DNA of 64,000 bases from Pedosphaera parvula Ellin514 (lineage in GTDB: Bacteria; Verrucomicrobiota; Verrucomicrobiia; Limisphaerales; Pedosphaeraceae). A program made the translations under genes and the position numbers. Positions 54,505 to 63,934 of the stretch are shown one piece after another. The first letter of the stretch is position 1; every line of letters starts with the position of its first letter. Where the stretch lies: the NCBI RefSeq assembly GCF_000172555.1, contig NZ_ABOX02000022.1, forward strand, positions 1 to 64,000. The letters are read 5' to 3'. The notes below the pieces were generated by a model. It did not search any database. It was not told where the DNA came from and was given only the letters and a program-made list of their open reading frames with translations.

Positions 54505-57201
54505 ATGAGAATTTTCCGGTGGTTGCCTGTGCTGGTCTGTTTCGTCCTGACGGCAGTGGTTTTGCCTGCGATTGCTGAAGCTCCATTTTCGTTCGAGTCG
54601 ACGCCGGGCAAGTTGCCGAAGAGCGTGGTGCCGCGGCACTATGCGATTCGTATTGAACCGGATTTGGAAAAGTTTACCACGCGCGGCACAGTGGTGGTGG
54701 ACATCGAGGTGCGTAAGCCGGTGAGGGAGATTGTGCTGAATGCATTGAATTTGGAGATCACGTCAGCAACGCTTTTCACCGGCAAGGAGATGGCGCTTAA
54801 ACCCACGTTGAACAAGGAGCAACAGATATTGACTTTGGGGCTTCCGAACGAAATTTCTGCGGGCAAGTACAAATTAAAGTTGGAGTTTGCGGGTGAGATT
54901 GGAGAAAAGGCGGAGGGATTGTTCTACGTGAAGTATGCCACGGAGACTGGCAAAAAAGTGATGTTGGGAACCCAGATGGAGCCGACCGATGCACGTCGAA
55001 TGTTTCCCTGTTGGGATGAGCCGGTTTTTCGCGCGAGCTTCGAAATGACGGTGGTGGTGCCGGAAAAGCATCTGGCGATTTCCAACATGCCAGTGGAAAA
55101 GGAGAGAAAACTCTCCAACGGAATGAAAGAGGTAAAGTTTGGGCGCACACCGCCGATGGCAAGTTATTTAGTGGTGCTGGTGTCGGGTGAGTTGGAAGCG
55201 CTGAAAGGAACAACCGAAGGAGTGGATATTCGTATCATCACCACTGAAGGGAAAAAGGAACAAGGACACTATGCACTCGAATCGGTGCAGAACATTTTGG
55301 CTTATTACAATCAATACTTTGGGATCAAGTATCCATTGCCGAAGCTTGATTTGATTGCGGTTCCGGGCGGTTTTCAAGGGGCCATGGAAAATTGGGGCGG
55401 CATTACTTACAACGAAAGACTGCTGCTGTTTGATCCGAAGGCCAGTTCGGCAGAAACGAAGCAACGAGTGTTCAGTGTCGTTGCCCATGAAATGGCGCAC
55501 CAATGGTTTGGCAATCTCGTGACCACAGCGTGGTGGGATAATCTTTGGCTCAATGAAGGGTTCGCTTCCTGGATGGCGTCCAAGGCGACGGACCATTTCA
55601 ATCCTGAGTGGCAGGTTTCGCTCGCCGCAAGTTTGGATAAGGCAGGCGTAATGAGCGATGATGCGCGGAGTGCCACGCACCCGATTCAGAAGGCGGTTAA
55701 AAATGAGAGTGAGGCGAACGATGCCTTCGACCAGATTACCTACCGAAAGGGACAGGCATTTCTGCGCATGCTCGAGAATTATCTCGGCGAGGAAACGTTC
55801 CGTGCCGGCATCCACAGTTATTTATCCAAGCATCGGTTTTCAAATACCACAACTGCTGATCTTTGGGAGGCGCTGGGAAAAGCTTCCCATAAGCCAGTGC
55901 AGGCAATTGCCGCGGGATGGACTGAGCAGCCGGGATTGCCGTTGGTAAAGGTGAAAACTGAGTGTATCGATGGAAAACAATTGGTGGTCCTCGAACAGGA
56001 GCGTTTCACGGTGCGGGATCCCAATGCCAAACCACTGGAATGGAGGATTCCCATTGCTTTGATCGGTTCGGTAGCGAACGCAGGCTTGTCTCGTGGAGAA
56101 CATTCGAATGTTGCTGCCAAATCGGTTTACACATTGCTTGGAGAATCCCGGGGCACAGTTTACTTCACTAATTGCAACCAGATCGTGAAGGCCAATGCTG
56201 GGAATGCGGGGTATTATCGGGTTGTATATCAACCCGAGTTGTTTCAAAGGCTGGTGCAACATATCCACGAACTGCCGGAGATTGATCGGCTCGATTTGCT
56301 TCAAGACAGCTGGGGAATGGTGGAAGCAAACCGGGGTTCGGTCGAAAGCTATTTAACCCTGGTTGAGTCGTTGCGAAATGAGAAGTCGTGGGCCATCTGG
56401 AGCCAGGTTTTGTCAGTGCTGGAATTGTTCGACAACTTGGAGCAAGGGCGCACGGAACAGCGGGCGGCTTTCGAGCAGTATGCGTGCACTTTGATTCAGC
56501 CACAGTTGGCCCGATTAGGCTGGGAAGCCAAAGCGGGTGAGACGATCACGGATACGCTATTGCGCAGTCGGGTCATTTCCTTGTTAGGTCAATTTGGAGA
56601 TAAGGGTGTGATGAGCGAGGCAAGGTTGCGTTATGGAAAATTTTTGACCAACCCGGAATCCCTTTCGGCAGACCTGCGTCCACCTGTTTTAAGAATTGTG
56701 GGGCGCTACAGCGACAAAAAGACCTATGATGAAATCCATGAACTGGCGCGCAAAGCAAAAGGAACGGAAGAACGGCAGCTTTATTATCGCGCGCTGGCGG
56801 GTGCATTGGATGTTGAGTTGGCCAGGGAGAATCTGGCAATTTCGTTGACCAACGAGACCGTTCCACAGGAAGCGACGCGTATGGTTGGCGAAGTGGCAAC
56901 TTTTGGTGAGCATGGAGAATTGGCATGGCAATTCACGCAGGAGCATCTTCAAGATTTGTTAAAACGCGTGGAGGCTTTTCGGCGCAATGGATATGTGCCG
57001 TCGATTATGGGAGCATTTTCTGACAATGGCCGGGCTGATGAACTGGTCCAGTACGTAACCGCTCATCTCTCCATGGATGGATTGACCAAGGCAAAAGAAG
57101 TAGCTGAGACAATTCGGTTGAAGGCTGATCTGAAAGACCGGGAGTTACCAAGGGTGGATCAATGGGTGAACAGGCGCGCCGAGCCGACAAAAATTCCTTA
57201 A
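54505..57201 (+). CDS. M1-family aminopeptidase (exported)
   Basis: An 898-residue zinc metallopeptidase with a signal peptide (WLPVLVCFVLTAVVLPAIA). The exopeptidase motif is 'QGAMENWGGITYNE' (about residue 291), and the zinc site is 'VAHEMAHQWFGNLVT' with the third ligand in 'WLNEGFASWMA' (HEXXH-X18-E). The C-terminal about 350 residues form the ERAP1-like helical domain, including 'GYYRVVYQP'. The N-terminal beta domain starts 'VVPRHYAIRIEPDLEKFTTR'. It probably trims peptides in the periplasm or outside the cell. It stands alone. Confidence 0.95.
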   Translation: MRIFRWLPVLVCFVLTAVVLPAIAEAPFSFESTPGKLPKSVVPRHYAIRIEPDLEKFTTRGTVVVDIEVRKPVREIVLNALNLEITSATLFTGKEMALKPTLNKEQQILTLGLPNEISAGKYKLKLEFAGEIGEKAEGLFYVKYATETGKKVMLGTQMEPTDARRMFPCWDEPVFRASFEMTVVVPEKHLAISNMPVEKERKLSNGMKEVKFGRTPPMASYLVVLVSGELEALKGTTEGVDIRIITTEGKKEQGHYALESVQNILAYYNQYFGIKYPLPKLDLIAVPGGFQGAMENWGGITYNERLLLFDPKASSAETKQRVFSVVAHEMAHQWFGNLVTTAWWDNLWLNEGFASWMASKATDHFNPEWQVSLAASLDKAGVMSDDARSATHPIQKAVKNESEANDAFDQITYRKGQAFLRMLENYLGEETFRAGIHSYLSKHRFSNTTTADLWEALGKASHKPVQAIAAGWTEQPGLPLVKVKTECIDGKQLVVLEQERFTVRDPNAKPLEWRIPIALIGSVANAGLSRGEHSNVAAKSVYTLLGESRGTVYFTNCNQIVKANAGNAGYYRVVYQPELFQRLVQHIHELPEIDRLDLLQDSWGMVEANRGSVESYLTLVESLRNEKSWAIWSQVLSVLELFDNLEQGRTEQRAAFEQYACTLIQPQLARLGWEAKAGETITDTLLRSRVISLLGQFGDKGVMSEARLRYGKFLTNPESLSADLRPPVLRIVGRYSDKKTYDEIHELARKAKGTEERQLYYRALAGALDVELARENLAISLTNETVPQEATRMVGEVATFGEHGELAWQFTQEHLQDLLKRVEAFRRNGYVPSIMGAFSDNGRADELVQYVTAHLSMDGLTKAKEVAETIRLKADLKDRELPRVDQWVNRRAEPTKIP

Positions 57202-57275
57202 CTCCGTCCTTATTAGTGAACCCTTGAAGCAAAACGATAGCCCTGCCAGCCATGGCAAAGCCTCTGCAAGGCTGA

Positions 57276-57431
57276 TCAAAGAACTTCCCGGCAAGCTTTG
57301 CTTTCCGCCTGCTTTTTAAGCTTCAGCTGCTTGCGGCGCTGGTATGCCTGAAAATAGGGCATGCCAATAAGTACCCATAAGCAGGCAGCAATGCAGAATC
57401 CTATCAAAGTTTTGAAAACCATAAAACGCAT
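57276..57431 (-). CDS. Possible 51-residue single-pass membrane protein
   Basis: The minus strand encodes MRFMVFKTLIGFCIAACL and on to 'WVLIGMPYFQAYQRRKQLKL', ending 'SKACREVL'. That is one membrane helix followed by a strongly basic tail, a plausible small membrane protein. There is no ribosome-binding site or known family, so it may be chance. Confidence 0.4.
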   Translation of the reverse strand: MRFMVFKTLIGFCIAACLWVLIGMPYFQAYQRRKQLKLKKQAESKACREVL

Positions 57432-57607
57432 CCGATTCAAAAATGGAACGCATCAAAAAAAGAACGGTTAAAGACTGAGTATCGAGCGGCTTTCTATTAT
57501 GAGAGTGCGACTATCATATCAGCGGAGTGCTAAATGTCAAGAAAAGGAAGGATTTGCGCCGGCTTTTATTTGAAATCAACATATAATCCAGCGGGCTGCA
57601 AATATAT

Positions 57608-57868
57608 ATGTATATTGAGAACAAAAATGCTTTGCCTGCTGGTGTTGGTGGCTTTGCTGAGTGGTCTGAATTTACGGGCTTGGAGCGGAGCAGGGCGGTC
57701 GCATTGGATAAAGGATATTTGCAAGGTGAGTTGAAAGGCAGCACCAGTCCGGAGCGAGCGCATTCATTGCCGGGCGACTATACCAAAAATGCGAAAGCTG
57801 TTGCAGAGCGCAGAGCCGCACTTGCCGGCTATCGATTGGCCGATGAGATTCAGAAGTGTCTGCGTTAA
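57608..57868 (+). pseudogene. Possible C-terminal fragment of an S1/P1-type nuclease
   Basis: The 86-codon frame ends 'YTKNAKAVAERRAALAGYRL' and 'ADEIQKCLR', resembling the last helix of S1/P1 nucleases, and 'FAEWSEFTGLERSRAVALDK' could be the preceding segment. A signal-peptide-like start in another frame (ATG 57627, 'MLCLLVLVALLSGLNLRAW') overlaps it. I infer a gene reduced by deletion and frameshift. The zinc-ligand positions of the family are absent. Confidence 0.42.
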
Positions 57869-57945
57869 CTGGTGCTGCCGGGAAACTTTGAGGCGTGGGA
57901 GATTGCACAAACCTGGGATTTATCTCCCGTTGCGACTAAAACGGA

Positions 57946-57975
57946 GGCCCGGTCAGGTTTGTCTCCGACCGGGCC
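57946..57975 (-). terminator. Terminator hairpin of the PQQ-propeller gene
   Basis: A perfect 9-bp stem (GGCCCGGTC / GACCGGGCC) with a 12-nt loop lies about 50 bp beyond the stop of the minus-strand gene and is followed on that strand by TCCGTTTT. Confidence 0.7.
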
Positions 57976-58025
57976 ATGCGTTTGAAAATCACCAACTCCT
58001 CAATGGAGGAGTCTTAAAATTTGGA

Positions 58026-59300
58026 TCAAGGCTTGGCGCTTACATCCAGGCAAACCAAATCGCCACGAGCGTTGCGGCAGTAAATCTTTCCGTTCGACAG
58101 GACGGGCACGGTCCAACATTTGCCGCCGAGTACTTGAGCGCGGGAAGCGGGTTTGAATTCTGTGGGCGAAGCTTCGGCGGCCATCAATTCACCCTTGTCA
58201 CTCAATCCAATGATTTTCCCATCAGCCAACATGAGCGAACCTTTTCCGAAACTTTTTTCACTCCATTTTACGTCGCCTGTGTCCCAGGTGAGACACTTGA
58301 GTTCGTTTTCGTCCACGCCATAAATGAAACCTTTCCACAGGACGGAACTGGCGAAATGATTGCGCATATTCTTGTTTTCCCAGAGCTGTTTCGGTTCGCC
58401 ACCGCTGATATCGATGATGGCACAGCCATGATTGTAACCCGAGGAAACAAAAATTTTGCCATCTGCAATGATGGGCTCAGCGGCATTCACGTCGTACTGA
58501 GTTTTCCAGGGATAATGCCACACTTCCTTGCCATTCTTTACATTCACGACCACCAGGTCTTTTGCGGCAACAATGGCAACGCAACGATTTTTTTCGTAAT
58601 CAAACGGGACCGGAGTTGCATAACCGGAGACACCCTTGCCTGAACTCCATACCACCTTGCCGTTTTTTTTATCGAAAGCCGTGCCTGCTTCACCGACATT
58701 GAGAATGGCAAGATCTCCTTCGATTAATACCGAACCAGCAAAACCCCAGGTTGGAATTTCAAGGCCAAGTCCCTTGTTCACATTGGTGGACCAAATAACA
58801 GAACCCTTGTTGGCATCCAAACAATAGAGGTCACCTTTTTTGCTCATCGTGTAGACCTGGTCGCCATCGACTGTAGGCGTGCTGCTGGAACCGCCTTCAT
58901 AATACTTGGGATCCAATGGACAATCATAAGTATGTTTCCATACCACTGCACCAGAGTTCGCAGCGAAACAGTATACAGTGTCCTTGTCATCCTTGTTGCC
59001 CATCGCATAGACATGTCCTTTGCTGACTGCCAGGGAAGAAAAGCCGGTGCCAATGGATGCTTTCCAAAGTTGTTTTGGGCCGTCTGCCGGCCAGTTCACC
59101 TGCCAACCCGTCTCCTTGGAAATGCCATTGAGATCCGGCCCGCGAAAGCGATACCAGTCCGCGGCGCAGGCAGCACCGGTGAGTGTGGCGAAGGTACAGG
59201 CCACCAAAACAATTTTTGCAGCCAGGCGTGATGGAAATGCAAACCGAGACTCGCGTCTGTGCACAATGGATTTAAAATCGTGATTGGAGCCTGTTCTCAT
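58026..59300 (-). CDS. Exported PQQ-like beta-propeller repeat protein
   Basis: A 424-residue protein whose signal peptide ends near 'FATLTGAACA'. The mature part begins 'ADWYRFRGPDLNGISKETGW' and has PQQ-type repeats such as 'VYCFAANSGAVVWKHTYDCP', 'LYCLDANKGSVIWSTNVNKG' and 'LVVVNVKNGKEVWHYPWKTQ', giving an eight-bladed propeller. The 'RGPxxNGIS' start is typical of a planctomycete/verrucomicrobial group that lacks known enzyme activity; BamB is the closest well-known relative by fold. Its function is unknown. Confidence 0.9.
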   Translation of the reverse strand: MRTGSNHDFKSIVHRRESRFAFPSRLAAKIVLVACTFATLTGAACAADWYRFRGPDLNGISKETGWQVNWPADGPKQLWKASIGTGFSSLAVSKGHVYAMGNKDDKDTVYCFAANSGAVVWKHTYDCPLDPKYYEGGSSSTPTVDGDQVYTMSKKGDLYCLDANKGSVIWSTNVNKGLGLEIPTWGFAGSVLIEGDLAILNVGEAGTAFDKKNGKVVWSSGKGVSGYATPVPFDYEKNRCVAIVAAKDLVVVNVKNGKEVWHYPWKTQYDVNAAEPIIADGKIFVSSGYNHGCAIIDISGGEPKQLWENKNMRNHFASSVLWKGFIYGVDENELKCLTWDTGDVKWSEKSFGKGSLMLADGKIIGLSDKGELMAAEASPTEFKPASRAQVLGGKCWTVPVLSNGKIYCRNARGDLVCLDVSAKP

Positions 59301-59431
59301 GGGGCATCATTACTGCAAGCCTGTGGCTGTGTCAATGTGGCATGGTTAAGCTGTCTTGCCGCGCCTGAGCGTTCGGGAGGGAGAAACCTGTCGGCTCGAC
59401 AAAATTCCCGGGAAAGGCCAAGCTTTCCCCG

Positions 59432-60040
59432 ATGGCACTGAACACAGATTCTCGCCTGGACCGACTGTGGAAGGAATATAGCCTGGCCTTCCAGGATTTT
59501 GATGATTTGACTCTGGCGCGATGGCTGGCCCAAACCCTGGGCCAGTTGGAGGGCCGCGTCTGGCGGCTGTCGCATCCTTTATTGGGAGCTTATCGCCTGG
59601 CCGCCCAGTTGGGGCATCGTCGTCAAGTTTGGTTGAAGCGTTTGGCGACTGCTCCTGCCGCATATATGGAGGCTCCTTGTTGCCGGGCGCCGCTATTGCC
59701 ATTGTTAACTCGTGACGTTCGGGAATCCGGATTGATCTGCCAGCACTGCACTGAAACAGCGGTGTCTTTTGAAGAAATTCCAACAACCTTGCGAGCCGAG
59801 CTTGATGCCTGGGCAGCGCGGTATGCTCCCATTCACGCAGTCGCGCATTGGGATAATCAGCAACGCAAGAGCGCTGCAAATTACGATCTTGCCTATGAAA
59901 ATGCTGTTGAGCAGGCAGAACAAATGCTCGTAACGCTCAGCACCAAAATTATGCCAAAACTTTTGGATCATTATCCGGCCGCAGTTTGGGAGGATCAGGA
60001 TGAATGTCTCTCCGTTCAACCCGAGGATCTTGAGCTGTAA
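59432..60040 (+). CDS. Hypothetical protein with a Cys-rich (zinc ribbon-like) motif
   Basis: A 202-residue soluble protein of no recognised family. Two Cys pairs, 'APCCRAP' (written here as part of YMEAPCCRAPLLP) and 'GLICQHCTETAV', lie about 20 residues apart and could form one zinc site. The flanks are helical, with 'VAHWDNQQRKSAANYDLAYE' notable. It may be specific to this lineage. It precedes the AsmA-like gene by 66 bp. Confidence 0.7.
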   Translation: MALNTDSRLDRLWKEYSLAFQDFDDLTLARWLAQTLGQLEGRVWRLSHPLLGAYRLAAQLGHRRQVWLKRLATAPAAYMEAPCCRAPLLPLLTRDVRESGLICQHCTETAVSFEEIPTTLRAELDAWAARYAPIHAVAHWDNQQRKSAANYDLAYENAVEQAEQMLVTLSTKIMPKLLDHYPAAVWEDQDECLSVQPEDLEL

Positions 60041-60106
60041 CGGCTATCGGTTAGGGATGTCGCAAATGGCATTGTTCAGTGAGTATAAGTCTGGTAGAAG
60101 GAGACC

Positions 60107-60790
60107 ATGAAGTTCCTGTTCCGATGGGCTTTTCGCCTCTTCATTCTGCTGGTTGTCCTGGTGATCGCTGGCATTTTGTTGCTCGATACCATCGCGAAGG
60201 AGGTGGCTGAATACCGGATCAGACGTCAGACTGGCCTTGATGTAAAAATCGGCAGGATGCAGGTCGGTATCTTTAATTCCAGGGTCACGATTGAAAATTT
60301 GGTTATTTATAACACTGCGGAATTTGGTGGTTCACCTTTAATTGATCTGCCCGAACTGCACGTCGAATACGATCGAGACTCGCTTCTTTCCCACAAGCTG
60401 CATTGCAAGCTGGTTCGATTTAATCTCGCACAACTAAATCTTGTAGAGGACAAAAACGGAAACCTCAATGTCGCGCAGTTGCAAGCGAGGATGCAGAAAA
60501 CCAATGGCCAAATCAATCCGGCGGGTACCAATAAGACCTTGCAAACCCACCTTAAATTCACTGGAATTGATACGTTAAACCTTACTCTCGGCAAGGCTAC
60601 GGTGTTGAATATGAAACAACCCAAGGATGTGGTCCAAATCACGATGGACCTCCGCAACCAGGTGCTTACGAATGTTCAGTCGGTGCAGGATCTGGGAGGA
60701 GTAGCTTTGCTGGTTGCGCTAAAGAACGGTCAAGTCATGGATAAAACGCTGCAAAACTGGTTGGTTCAGTTTGGTTGGCCAGCGAAATAG
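60107..60790 (+). CDS. Small AsmA-like membrane-anchored protein
   Basis: A 227-residue protein with one N-terminal helix (LFILLVVLVIAGILLLDTIA) and the AsmA/DUF748-type start 'YRIRRQTGLDVKIGRMQVGI', followed by beta-rich sequence ('LELPELHVEYDRDSLLSHKL' region). It is far shorter than AsmA, YhdP or TamB and corresponds to the N-terminal part of such lipid-transport bridges. A role at the inner membrane/periplasm is inferred from family alone. Confidence 0.75.
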   Translation: MKFLFRWAFRLFILLVVLVIAGILLLDTIAKEVAEYRIRRQTGLDVKIGRMQVGIFNSRVTIENLVIYNTAEFGGSPLIDLPELHVEYDRDSLLSHKLHCKLVRFNLAQLNLVEDKNGNLNVAQLQARMQKTNGQINPAGTNKTLQTHLKFTGIDTLNLTLGKATVLNMKQPKDVVQITMDLRNQVLTNVQSVQDLGGVALLVALKNGQVMDKTLQNWLVQFGWPAK

Positions 60791-60858
60791 CAGATTCTTT
60801 GTCTGCCAATTGAGGGGGAGCGGCGACAATCAAGGCTTACCGCGGTCATGCGGGGAAA

Positions 60859-61929
60859 TTAGATGATTACCTTGAACTCCTCCCCCTTCTTAAGGGAAAG
60901 AGCAAAGGCGGCCATTAATTCCGGAATCTTTTCCAGGTCCGCGAGGCTTACTACTTCCACAGGTGAGTGCATATAGCGGTTGGGCAGACTGATCAGGGCG
61001 CTGGGTATGCCGCCCCGGGTCCAGAAGATCACATCGGTGTCGGTCCCGCTGGTGTTGGAAATAGCCTCGTGCTGTAGTGGAATGTTTTTCGCCTTTGCGA
61101 GCTCTTCAATCCGGTTAACCACTTCGGCATGATTACAGCCACCATGCGTCACGGTGGGTCCCTGGCCGATCTTTACATTTCCATGCTGCGCCTTGTTGAC
61201 GGTCGGGAAATCTGTTGCATGGGTCACGTCCACCACGAGTGCCACGTCCGGTTTAAGCGTGTAGGCAATCTGGCGGGCACCGAGGAGCCCGACTTCCTCC
61301 TGCACGTTGGAAACGGCACAGATTTCTGCCTGCAATTTGCCCTTGGAACGTTGTAGCAAGCGCAGAGTTTCTGCGACTGCGAAGGTGCCGATTCGATTAT
61401 CGAAGGCGCGCGCCACGGCCAGGTCATTGCGCAAAAGCTCAAACTCGTCATTAAGGGTTATCGGATCTCCGACTCGCACCAACTTTTCTGCCTCCTTCGC
61501 GCTGCTCACACCGATGTCGATGAAAAGGTCATGCATCTTTGGCAATTTACGGTCCTCTTCCTGTCTGGTAAGGTGCGGCGCGACGTTTCCAACCACGCCT
61601 TTTACCGGGCCATTGCGGGTGTGGATGATGACGCGCTGGGCCTTGGTTATGGCTGGATCGATGCCGCCCATTTTCTTCACGTAAATAAAACCCTCGGGAT
61701 CGATATAATTCACACCCATGGCGATTTCATCCGCATGGGCTGCGAGCATGAGTTTTGGAGAGCCTCCTTTGTTCAAAACGGCGACACAATTTCCATAAGC
61801 GTCGGAAAACGTTTCATCGGCAAAAGCCTTCACATAATCGAGCCAAACACGTTGTCCGCGGGTTTCATATCCCGTCGGACTGGGGGTATTAACCAAAGCT
61901 TCAAGGAAGTTTAGTGATTCGTCGCGCAT
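60859..61929 (-). CDS. M42-family aminopeptidase / cellulase-like metallopeptidase
   Basis: A 356-residue co-catalytic zinc peptidase. Metal and active-site blocks are 'LMLAAHADEIAMGVNYIDPE', 'VARAFDNRIGTFAVAETL', 'VSNVQEEVGLLGARQIAY' (general-base EE), 'LVVDVTHATDFPT' and 'RYMHSPVEVV'. ATG 61929 (MRDESLNFLEALVNTPSPTG) gives the usual length; the frame opens to 62043 without family resemblance. It diverges from proB. Confidence 0.94.
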   Translation of the reverse strand: MRDESLNFLEALVNTPSPTGYETRGQRVWLDYVKAFADETFSDAYGNCVAVLNKGGSPKLMLAAHADEIAMGVNYIDPEGFIYVKKMGGIDPAITKAQRVIIHTRNGPVKGVVGNVAPHLTRQEEDRKLPKMHDLFIDIGVSSAKEAEKLVRVGDPITLNDEFELLRNDLAVARAFDNRIGTFAVAETLRLLQRSKGKLQAEICAVSNVQEEVGLLGARQIAYTLKPDVALVVDVTHATDFPTVNKAQHGNVKIGQGPTVTHGGCNHAEVVNRIEELAKAKNIPLQHEAISNTSGTDTDVIFWTRGGIPSALISLPNRYMHSPVEVVSLADLEKIPELMAAFALSLKKGEEFKVII

Positions 61930-62056
61930 GCCGCCATTATGCCAAGGCCTCATCCAAAATTCAAAGTTCAAATTGCATCGAAGCAGCGGGCCTTGGAGTC
62001 GGTTGCCACCACGCCAGTTCTCGACACGTGCCAAATCTTTCATTACGATTTATGGA

Positions 62057-63133
62057 GTGCGTAGTCAGTTGCTAAAAAATGTAAGTCGTATCGTGGTCAA
62101 GTTGGGCACCGGTGTTCTGACCGATAGCCGGAAACAGCCCGATTTGGCGCAGATGGAACAATTGGTGGCTCAGGTCGCAGAGCAATGCCGGGCTGGAAGG
62201 GAAGTTGTGCTGGTCTCTTCTGGCGCGGTGGGTTCAGGCATGGGCGCGTTGGGTTATAAAAAGCGGCCCGCTGAACTGGCTGAATTGCAGGCTTGCGCTG
62301 CCGTGGGACAATCGCGTTTGATGGCCACTTACGAAGGATTATTTGCCAAACACAACATTAACGTCGCCCAGGTATTGTTGACGCATGAGGATTTGCAGGG
62401 ACATGAGCGGCATCTCAACGCACGTAATACGCTGGTAACCTTGCTGAAGCATCGGGTGGTGCCGATCATTAATGAGAACGATGCCATTTCATTCACTGAG
62501 CTGAAATTTGGTGACAACGACAAGCTATCCGCACTGGTGGCTTCAATGCTGCCGGCTGATCTTCTCGTCATACTAACCACTGTGGACGGGGTTATTGAAA
62601 ACTTCGGAAAGTCAGAGGCGCGCGTGATTTCCACGATTCAGCAGGTAGATGGTGAAATAGAAAGCCAGGTCGGCGGTACAGATAGCGAGACGGCTGTTGG
62701 CGGCATGACGTCAAAAATCCAGGCAGCCAAGATCGTTATTCGTTCCGGTGTCCCGTTAGTGATTGCGTCGGGACGCAAGCCGAATGTCATAGAGGATATT
62801 CTTAAGGGTGAGGATGAGGGGACGCTTTTCGTTCCTCAACCAACACGTCTGCAGGGACGCAAGCGTTGGATCGCATTTTTCCATCATCCCAAGGGCACGT
62901 TGTTTGTGGATGAGGGAGCCAAAATTGCCTTGCGTGAGAATGGCAAAAGCCTGCTGCCTCCCGGAGTTGTACGCTGTGAAGGTGAGTTTACAGCGGGCGA
63001 TGTATTACGTATCTGCGACCTCGATGGAACTGAATTTGCGCGTGGGATTTGCAATTACACTTCTGAAGCCATTACCGCCCGACAGTTTGACAGCTCGGAA
63101 GTGATGCATCGGGATGATCTGGTGATTTTGTAA
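62057..63133 (+). CDS. proB: Glutamate 5-kinase
   Basis: ProB phosphorylates glutamate in the first step of proline synthesis. From GTG 62057 it has 358 residues: an amino-acid kinase domain ('RIVVKLGTGVLTD', 'VLVSSGAVGSGMGALG', 'VVPIINENDAISFTELKFGD', 'GGMTSKIQAAKIVIRSGVPL') and a C-terminal PUA domain. The frame is open upstream to 61928, but that part overlaps the divergent M42 gene and looks unrelated. proA is not in the window. Confidence 0.95.
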   Translation: MRSQLLKNVSRIVVKLGTGVLTDSRKQPDLAQMEQLVAQVAEQCRAGREVVLVSSGAVGSGMGALGYKKRPAELAELQACAAVGQSRLMATYEGLFAKHNINVAQVLLTHEDLQGHERHLNARNTLVTLLKHRVVPIINENDAISFTELKFGDNDKLSALVASMLPADLLVILTTVDGVIENFGKSEARVISTIQQVDGEIESQVGGTDSETAVGGMTSKIQAAKIVIRSGVPLVIASGRKPNVIEDILKGEDEGTLFVPQPTRLQGRKRWIAFFHHPKGTLFVDEGAKIALRENGKSLLPPGVVRCEGEFTAGDVLRICDLDGTEFARGICNYTSEAITARQFDSSEVMHRDDLVIL

Positions 63134-63219
63134 GCTGTTTTCCCCGGGAAGCCGTGGAGCTAATTAGGAATTTTACTTTCTTCGAAGTTTGTGCGTTGTT
63201 TCGAAGGTGGGTCGATTTT

Positions 63220-63891
63220 ATGCCAAAGACTGCTGCGATTGAAGATTTGCTGAAGGTGATGGCCAGGCTGCGTTCACCCAAGGGATGTCCCTGGGATCGT
63301 GAGCAGGATCATAAATCCTTACGTTGGCATGCCGTCGAGGAGGTTTATGAGCTTATGGATGCCATCGAGGCTGGTGACGATCATGAGATGGCTGAAGAGT
63401 TGGGGGACCTCTTATTACAAGTGGTATTTCACTGTCAAATGGCGCAGGAACGAGGTGCCTTCAATTTTGAAAAGGTCGCTCGCCATCTTGTGGATAAATT
63501 GATTCGAAGGCATCCGCACGTTTTTGGTAATTCAAAAGTAAAAACAGTGGATGCGGTATGGGCGCAGTGGGAGCAGATCAAGAAAGCCGAGAAAAAGGGC
63601 ACCAAGCATGAGCGCCCTTCGGCGCTGGATGGCATCCCCAAACACCTGCCAGCCTTGATGCGAACAGAAAAGCTGCTTAAGAAAGCGCGCAAAGCCGGGT
63701 TGTTGGAAGCAGGCGCCGGGACCGGCAAGCTCTCCAAGGCGGTTGTTGGCCGCAGGTTGTTTGAACTGACCAAATATGCCCAGCGAAATAAATGGTCGGC
63801 CGAGAGCTTGCTGCGCGCAGAGATGAAAAAGGAAGAGCGCAACCTTCGAAAACTGGAGAAGGCGCGCGAACGCAAGAAAACCACGAACTAA
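63220..63891 (+). CDS. mazG: Nucleoside triphosphate pyrophosphohydrolase MazG
   Basis: A 223-residue MazG protein that hydrolyses (d)NTPs to NMP and PPi. The metal-binding helices are visible: 'LRSPKGCPWDREQDHKSLRW', then 'AVEEVYELMDAIEAGD' and 'MAEELGDLLLQVVFHCQMAQ'; 'LIRRHPHVFG' follows. ATG 63220 (MPKTAAIEDLLKVMARLR) fits the family; a reading from 63154 is less likely. A Lys/Glu/Arg-rich tail after the catalytic domain is longer than usual. It follows proB by about 85 bp. Confidence 0.94.
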   Translation: MPKTAAIEDLLKVMARLRSPKGCPWDREQDHKSLRWHAVEEVYELMDAIEAGDDHEMAEELGDLLLQVVFHCQMAQERGAFNFEKVARHLVDKLIRRHPHVFGNSKVKTVDAVWAQWEQIKKAEKKGTKHERPSALDGIPKHLPALMRTEKLLKKARKAGLLEAGAGTGKLSKAVVGRRLFELTKYAQRNKWSAESLLRAEMKKEERNLRKLEKARERKKTTN

Positions 63892-63934
63892 TTTTTGTGA
63901 CAATCCGCACTTCTGTGCTTACTTAAACATTGAT

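Noticed and set aside
57789-58643. 284-codon plus-strand ORF opposite the PQQ-propeller gene
   Set aside because: It overlaps the well-supported minus-strand propeller gene and its terminator, and has no domain features.
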